This document shows, one piece after another, positions 60,767 to 64,000 of a DNA stretch of 64,000 nt. The notes below the pieces were generated by a model that searched no databases, was not told the DNA's origin, and saw only the letters and a list, made by a program, of their open reading frames with translations. The DNA comes from Anaerolineales bacterium (lineage in GTDB: Bacteria; Chloroflexota; Anaerolineae; Anaerolineales; UBA4823), in the NCBI GenBank assembly GCA_016929095.1, contig JAFGJM010000036.1:62001-126000 (forward strand), written 5' to 3'. Both the position numbers and the translations under genes were made by a program. Each line of letters starts with the position of its first letter. The stretch's first letter is position 1.

Positions 60767-61848
60767 CCCGCCGCTCCTCTTTTTTGATAATTTTGCGCCA
60801 GCCATGTTTGATAACCCTGCTGCTTCCGAATAGCTTCTACCCATTCCGGATGCGCAAGATACCAATCAACGGTCAGGCGTAAGCCGCTTTCCAGATCCTG
60901 AGATGGCTGCCAACCCAATTCGTTTTGGATTTTATGGATATCCATGGCATATCGCCGGTCATGCCCCGGACGGTCGGTTACATGATTAATCAATTTTTTA
61001 TGCGGCACTTGAGGCGATGAGGGTAATTTTTCATCCAATATTTCACAAATGGTATTAATAATTTCCAGATTGGTAGGCTGGTTATTGCCGCCGATATTGT
61101 ATGTCTCGCCTGTTTGCCCTTTTCGCAGCACCCGATGGATTGCTTCGCAATGATCCTCAACAAAGAGCCAATCACGGATTTGTAAACCATCGCCATACAC
61201 CGGCAGCGGTTTACCATCAATGCCATTTAATATCATTAATGGGATCAATTTTTCAGGAAATTGGTAAGGGCCATAGTTATTTGAGCAATTGGTGATCGTA
61301 ACAGGCAAATGATAGGTATGTCCATAGGCGCGCACCAAATGATCGCTGGCAGCCTTCGAAGCCGCATACGGTGAATTCGGCGCATAAGGTGTACTTTCTG
61401 AAAATGCCGGATCACAGGAAGCCAGCGAACCAAATACCTCATCCGTTGAAATATGGTGAAACAGTACTTCTTCCAAAGGTATGCTTTTCTCGTTAAGCCA
61501 AACCTGCCGGGCTACATCCAATAATGTAAATGTACCCATGACATTGGTTTGGACAAATAGTTGCGGCCCGAGAATTGAGCGATCGACATGTGATTCAGCC
61601 GCAAAATGCACCACCGTATCGATTTCATACCGGCGGAATAATTCCTCTACTAAAGCCCGATCACCGATATCCCCCTGAACAAACGTATGGCGTGAAACAT
61701 CTGGCAACTCATTGAGGTTTTCCAGACTGCCTGCATAGGTGAGTACATCAAGATTGATGACCCGCGCCAGGGCTTCTGCCTTTAAGAGATATCGTACAAA
61801 ATTTGATCCGATAAAGCCGGCGCCACCTGTAACCAGCACATTTTTCAT
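60763..61848 (-). CDS. rfbB: dTDP-glucose 4,6-dehydratase
   Basis: NAD-dependent dehydratase making dTDP-4-keto-6-deoxyglucose, 361 residues. [20 protein letters not shown] is the NAD site. [13 protein letters not shown] has the catalytic Thr-Asp-Glu triad, and [19 protein letters not shown] the YxxxK pair. [20 protein letters not shown] binds the nucleotide sugar. It follows rfbC after 15 bases. Typical length. Confidence 0.97.
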   Translation of the reverse strand: MKNVLVTGGAGFIGSNFVRYLLKAEALARVINLDVLTYAGSLENLNELPDVSRHTFVQGDIGDRALVEELFRRYEIDTVVHFAAESHVDRSILGPQLFVQTNVMGTFTLLDVARQVWLNEKSIPLEEVLFHHISTDEVFGSLASCDPAFSESTPYAPNSPYAASKAASDHLVRAYGHTYHLPVTITNCSNNYGPYQFPEKLIPLMILNGIDGKPLPVYGDGLQIRDWLFVEDHCEAIHRVLRKGQTGETYNIGGNNQPTNLEIINTICEILDEKLPSSPQVPHKKLINHVTDRPGHDRRYAMDIHKIQNELGWQPSQDLESGLRLTVDWYLAHPEWVEAIRKQQGYQTWLAQNYQKRGAAG

Positions 61849-61863
61849 TATCCGCCCGCCCTT

Positions 61864-62412
61864 CTACTCAAATACTTCGGCTTCTAATAAAGATTGCCCG
61901 CGTTGATCCTTCTCAGATAATACGGGGGATTTCCCTGGAATAACCGGCCATTGAATATTAATTGTCGGGTCGTTCCATAATATTGTCCGCTCCCATTCTG
62001 GTGCATAAAAATCTGTGGTTTTGTATAGTACTTCTGCCCAATTACTGATTACAAAAAAACCATGCGCAAAACCTGGCGGCGCCCAAACTTGCCGTCGGTT
62101 TAGTGCAGATAGATGAATACCGACCCATTTGCCAAAAGTTGGTGAACTTTTCCGTATATCAACCACGACATCAAATATCTCACCGACAATGGCTCTTAAA
62201 AGTTTTCCCTGTGGATGGCGCAACTGATAATGTAATCCGCGCAGAACGCCCTGACTCGAACCGGAATGGTTGTCTTGGACAAAATGGAAAGGGATACCGG
62301 CTTTGGAAAATTGCTGCGCCTGATAAGTTTCCATAAAAAAACCGCGCTCGTCACCAAACACCTTTGGTTCTATGATCATGACCTCTTGCAGTTTTGTGGT
62401 AATGAAATTCAT
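61864..62412 (-). CDS. rfbC: dTDP-4-dehydrorhamnose 3,5-epimerase
   Basis: Cupin-fold epimerase, 182 residues. Signatures: VFGDERGFFMETYQAQQF, QDNHSGSSQGVLRGLHYQL (catalytic His), VVVDIRKSSPTFGKWVG and GFAHGFFVISNWAEVLYKTT (catalytic Tyr). First gene of the rfbC-rfbB-rfbA order read on the minus strand; 137 bases upstream hold no gene, only a short duplicated CCTGATACCT stretch. Confidence 0.96.
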   Translation of the reverse strand: MNFITTKLQEVMIIEPKVFGDERGFFMETYQAQQFSKAGIPFHFVQDNHSGSSQGVLRGLHYQLRHPQGKLLRAIVGEIFDVVVDIRKSSPTFGKWVGIHLSALNRRQVWAPPGFAHGFFVISNWAEVLYKTTDFYAPEWERTILWNDPTINIQWPVIPGKSPVLSEKDQRGQSLLEAEVFE

Positions 62413-62549
62413 GCTTATCTCCGGTGATTATGCATTCAATTGTAATCTATTCAATGTAAAAAAAAACAGGTGGTATAAATTTTACCGCCCAATGCAAATT
62501 TTCTCCCCCTGATACCTGATAGCTACACCCTGATACCTATGATCACACC

Positions 62550-64000
62550 CTAAGGCTGCCACACTATATATATTGGTGCTTGAGCAATGGCAATTTGTGT
62601 TCCCAAGGGTTGCGCCTCACCATATACATTATAGATGGCTGCCGGTGTCTCACTAAGTTCAATAGAATGGGTATTCCCATCTTGTGACCATAGGAGCCAG
62701 GTGCGCTGCCCAACCCCTTGAAACGCCATGACTTTTACCCCGGAAAAATCAGTAATATACCCGGTAAAAAAGTGATTTTGGAATTGCCGAGAAGCGAATT
62801 GGTAAGCAATGTAAGCAGGCACAGGCTGCATCGAGGCATCCAATAAACCGGATGCCCGCCAACCTTTAAGGCTGAACCAGAAATTGGCATCCAAATTTTC
62901 CGCCAATGTCGCCGCATACGCTTCTGCCACATAATAAGCCTTTGTTTGAACAAAGGTGTTGTCGGTACATACAGCTTCTTCCCCGGTTTTACCGCAGATG
63001 ACACTCGATTCTGTGTTGAACAGGGATTTATCTTCGACTCCGTATTGAGAAAGAACTCGCCTGATAAAACTGGTTTTCTCCGTCAGAACTGCACCATTTT
63101 TATCCCAACTGCTGTGCCAATTAGGATTGTAGTATTTCCCCAATTCTCCTTGATAATAATCATAAGAATGATAAGAAATACCATCGAAATAATCACCAGC
63201 GCCAGCCGACAATATCCCTTCTAAGAATCGAGAACTGGAACAATCCTTATAATTTCCAGATCCCGCAGGTTCTTCCGGTGGTTGATAAGGATCGCAATCT
63301 AATAATAAGCCCGCGATCAAAACCTGCGCCTGTGGGTCAGCCGCTTTAATGCGAGGATATACCGTTTTTAACATTTTCCCGAAATAATCGCCGCCGTAAT
63401 ACTTTTGATCACCTGTATCTCCCCAACATCCCCAGGCGCTGTCAGCGGCTGCTATACCCAATCCAGCGTCGGCTTCATTCCATATTTGCCAGTATTTAAT
63501 ATTATAAGGAGGTTGCGAATAACGAGCGACCAGGTCAAACAAGAAATTGCCAAATGCATCGAACTTTTCTTTGCGGATTGGCCCACAAGACACACCCGAT
63601 GCTTTTTGCGCCCAAGCAGGTGTGAAATGAATGGTCACAACCGGCATCAATCCTAAATTGGCGGCATACACCCATTCCTGCTCCCTCCCAGCTAGCGCAG
63701 CCCAATTTCGCACGCCCTCATTTGTTTCGACAGCCTGCCATGATACGGCTGCTGATTGCACCCAAAATGTACCTCCCGCGGCGGTTTCCACAATTCCTTC
63801 TGCGGGGGTGAGATAATTTAATTGCATGCCAAAAACAGGATACGTTTTGGCAGCAGATACCTGTTGTGTCGGTTGGATCACAACATTTTCGGGAGGCAGT
63901 GGCTCACTGGTTTGCGTGGGTAAAATGGTATCCGAGGTGGGAGTCTCGGCTGCAGGTGTGGCAAGCGATGTCTCAGCTTGCTCGGGTGTAACCGTCTCTG
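62550..64000 (-). CDS. Clan GH-A-like glycoside hydrolase or glycan-binding protein (5' end beyond window)
   Basis: The open frame runs past the window edge: upstream of an internal GTG at 63881 the frame stays open with Thr/Pro/Glu-rich linker (ETPTSDTILPTQTSEPLPPE), so the N-terminus is missing. The domain from about 63840 has TIM-barrel features of clan GH-A (GH39/GH5-like). These are PVVTIHFTPAWAQKASGV, IKYWQIWNEADAGLG with the acid/base Asn-Glu pair, GISYHSYDYYQGELG, and LFNTESSVICG with the likely nucleophile Glu. A C-terminal beta domain follows. Probably secreted, with a linker like that of the propeller protein. Substrate unknown; could trim the surface glycan encoded alongside. Confidence 0.82.
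   Translation of the reverse strand, partial: ETVTPEQAETSLATPAAETPTSDTILPTQTSEPLPPENVVIQPTQQVSAAKTYPVFGMQLNYLTPAEGIVETAAGGTFWVQSAAVSWQAVETNEGVRNWAALAGREQEWVYAANLGLMPVVTIHFTPAWAQKASGVSCGPIRKEKFDAFGNFLFDLVARYSQPPYNIKYWQIWNEADAGLGIAAADSAWGCWGDTGDQKYYGGDYFGKMLKTVYPRIKAADPQAQVLIAGLLLDCDPYQPPEEPAGSGNYKDCSSSRFLEGILSAGAGDYFDGISYHSYDYYQGELGKYYNPNWHSSWDKNGAVLTEKTSFIRRVLSQYGVEDKSLFNTESSVICGKTGEEAVCTDNTFVQTKAYYVAEAYAATLAENLDANFWFSLKGWRASGLLDASMQPVPAYIAYQFASRQFQNHFFTGYITDFSGVKVMAFQGVGQRTWLLWSQDGNTHSIELSETPAAIYNVYGEAQPLGTQIAIAQAPIYIVWQP

Noticed and set aside
60767-60865. Longer N-terminus for RfbA
   Set aside because: The extension overlaps rfbB and precedes the invariant MKGIILAGG start, which sits in an ATGA overlap.

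Overview
The window (about 64 kb, moderate GC) looks like chromosome from a Chloroflexota bacterium, most likely of the class Anaerolineae. This is inferred from long secreted proteins with Thr-Pro-rich tails, an archaeal/eukaryotic-length IleRS under a T-box, an oligopeptide-binding protein with rearranged domains, and a thin-envelope gene set (class B PBP, LspA, Wzm/Wzt export). No rRNA, tRNA, CRISPR, integrase or transposase was seen. Most genes lie on the minus strand; plus-strand genes occupy 13.4-14.5 kb, 39.0-39.2 kb and 46.7-53.8 kb.

Layout. 1-4.7 kb: peptide-type ABC importer (binding protein, OppB, partial OppC). 4.7-13.1 kb: housekeeping runs (ECF sigma factor with a coupled small ORF; maf, class B PBP, rsgA; racemase; lspA, rluD, threonine aldolase). 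13.4-14.5 kb: a DUF4870-like membrane protein and a Dph6-like PP-loop ATPase. 14.7-21.3 kb: the most unusual part. Three consecutive minus-strand units each begin with a promoter followed by cyclic-di-GMP-I (GEMM-I) riboswitches; one unit has two in series, and each riboswitch has its own intrinsic terminator. They control exported or surface proteins. Two units also encode homologous peptides of about 50 residues (sharing ETRAGSPLG and PDPL) directly after a membrane-anchored surface protein. 21.3-30.4 kb: RibD-C-like reductase, an exo/endonuclease/phosphatase-family protein, an IleRS-like protein lacking both class I signature motifs, and the genuine ileS behind a T-box leader. 30.6-35.3 kb: panB, panE, panC, coaX and tsaC. 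35.6-38.9 kb: aldehyde dehydrogenase, sulfotransferase, adenosine deaminase.

39-64 kb is a surface-polysaccharide locus. A minus-strand operon encodes two glycosyltransferases, a Wzz-like protein, an O-antigen ligase-like protein and a secreted metallopeptidase. A divergent plus-strand operon encodes three glycosyltransferases, one a PqqD-like/GT2/GT4 fusion, and a secreted beta-sandwich protein. A long minus-strand operon encodes dTDP-rhamnose synthesis (rfbC, rfbB, rfbA, rfbD plus an epimerase), the Wzm/Wzt exporter and a large double-GT2 enzyme, preceded by a partial clan GH-A-like protein.

How it fits together. The right half makes, exports and ligates a rhamnose-containing glycan. The c-di-GMP units in the middle would switch a second set of surface proteins with the motile/sessile signal. 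Base-pairing suggests that the tandem riboswitches are OFF switches, while the two single ones in front of the peptide-bearing units are ON switches, so c-di-GMP may exchange one surface protein for two others. Functions are inferred from protein motifs and RNA pairing read by eye; no database search was possible.
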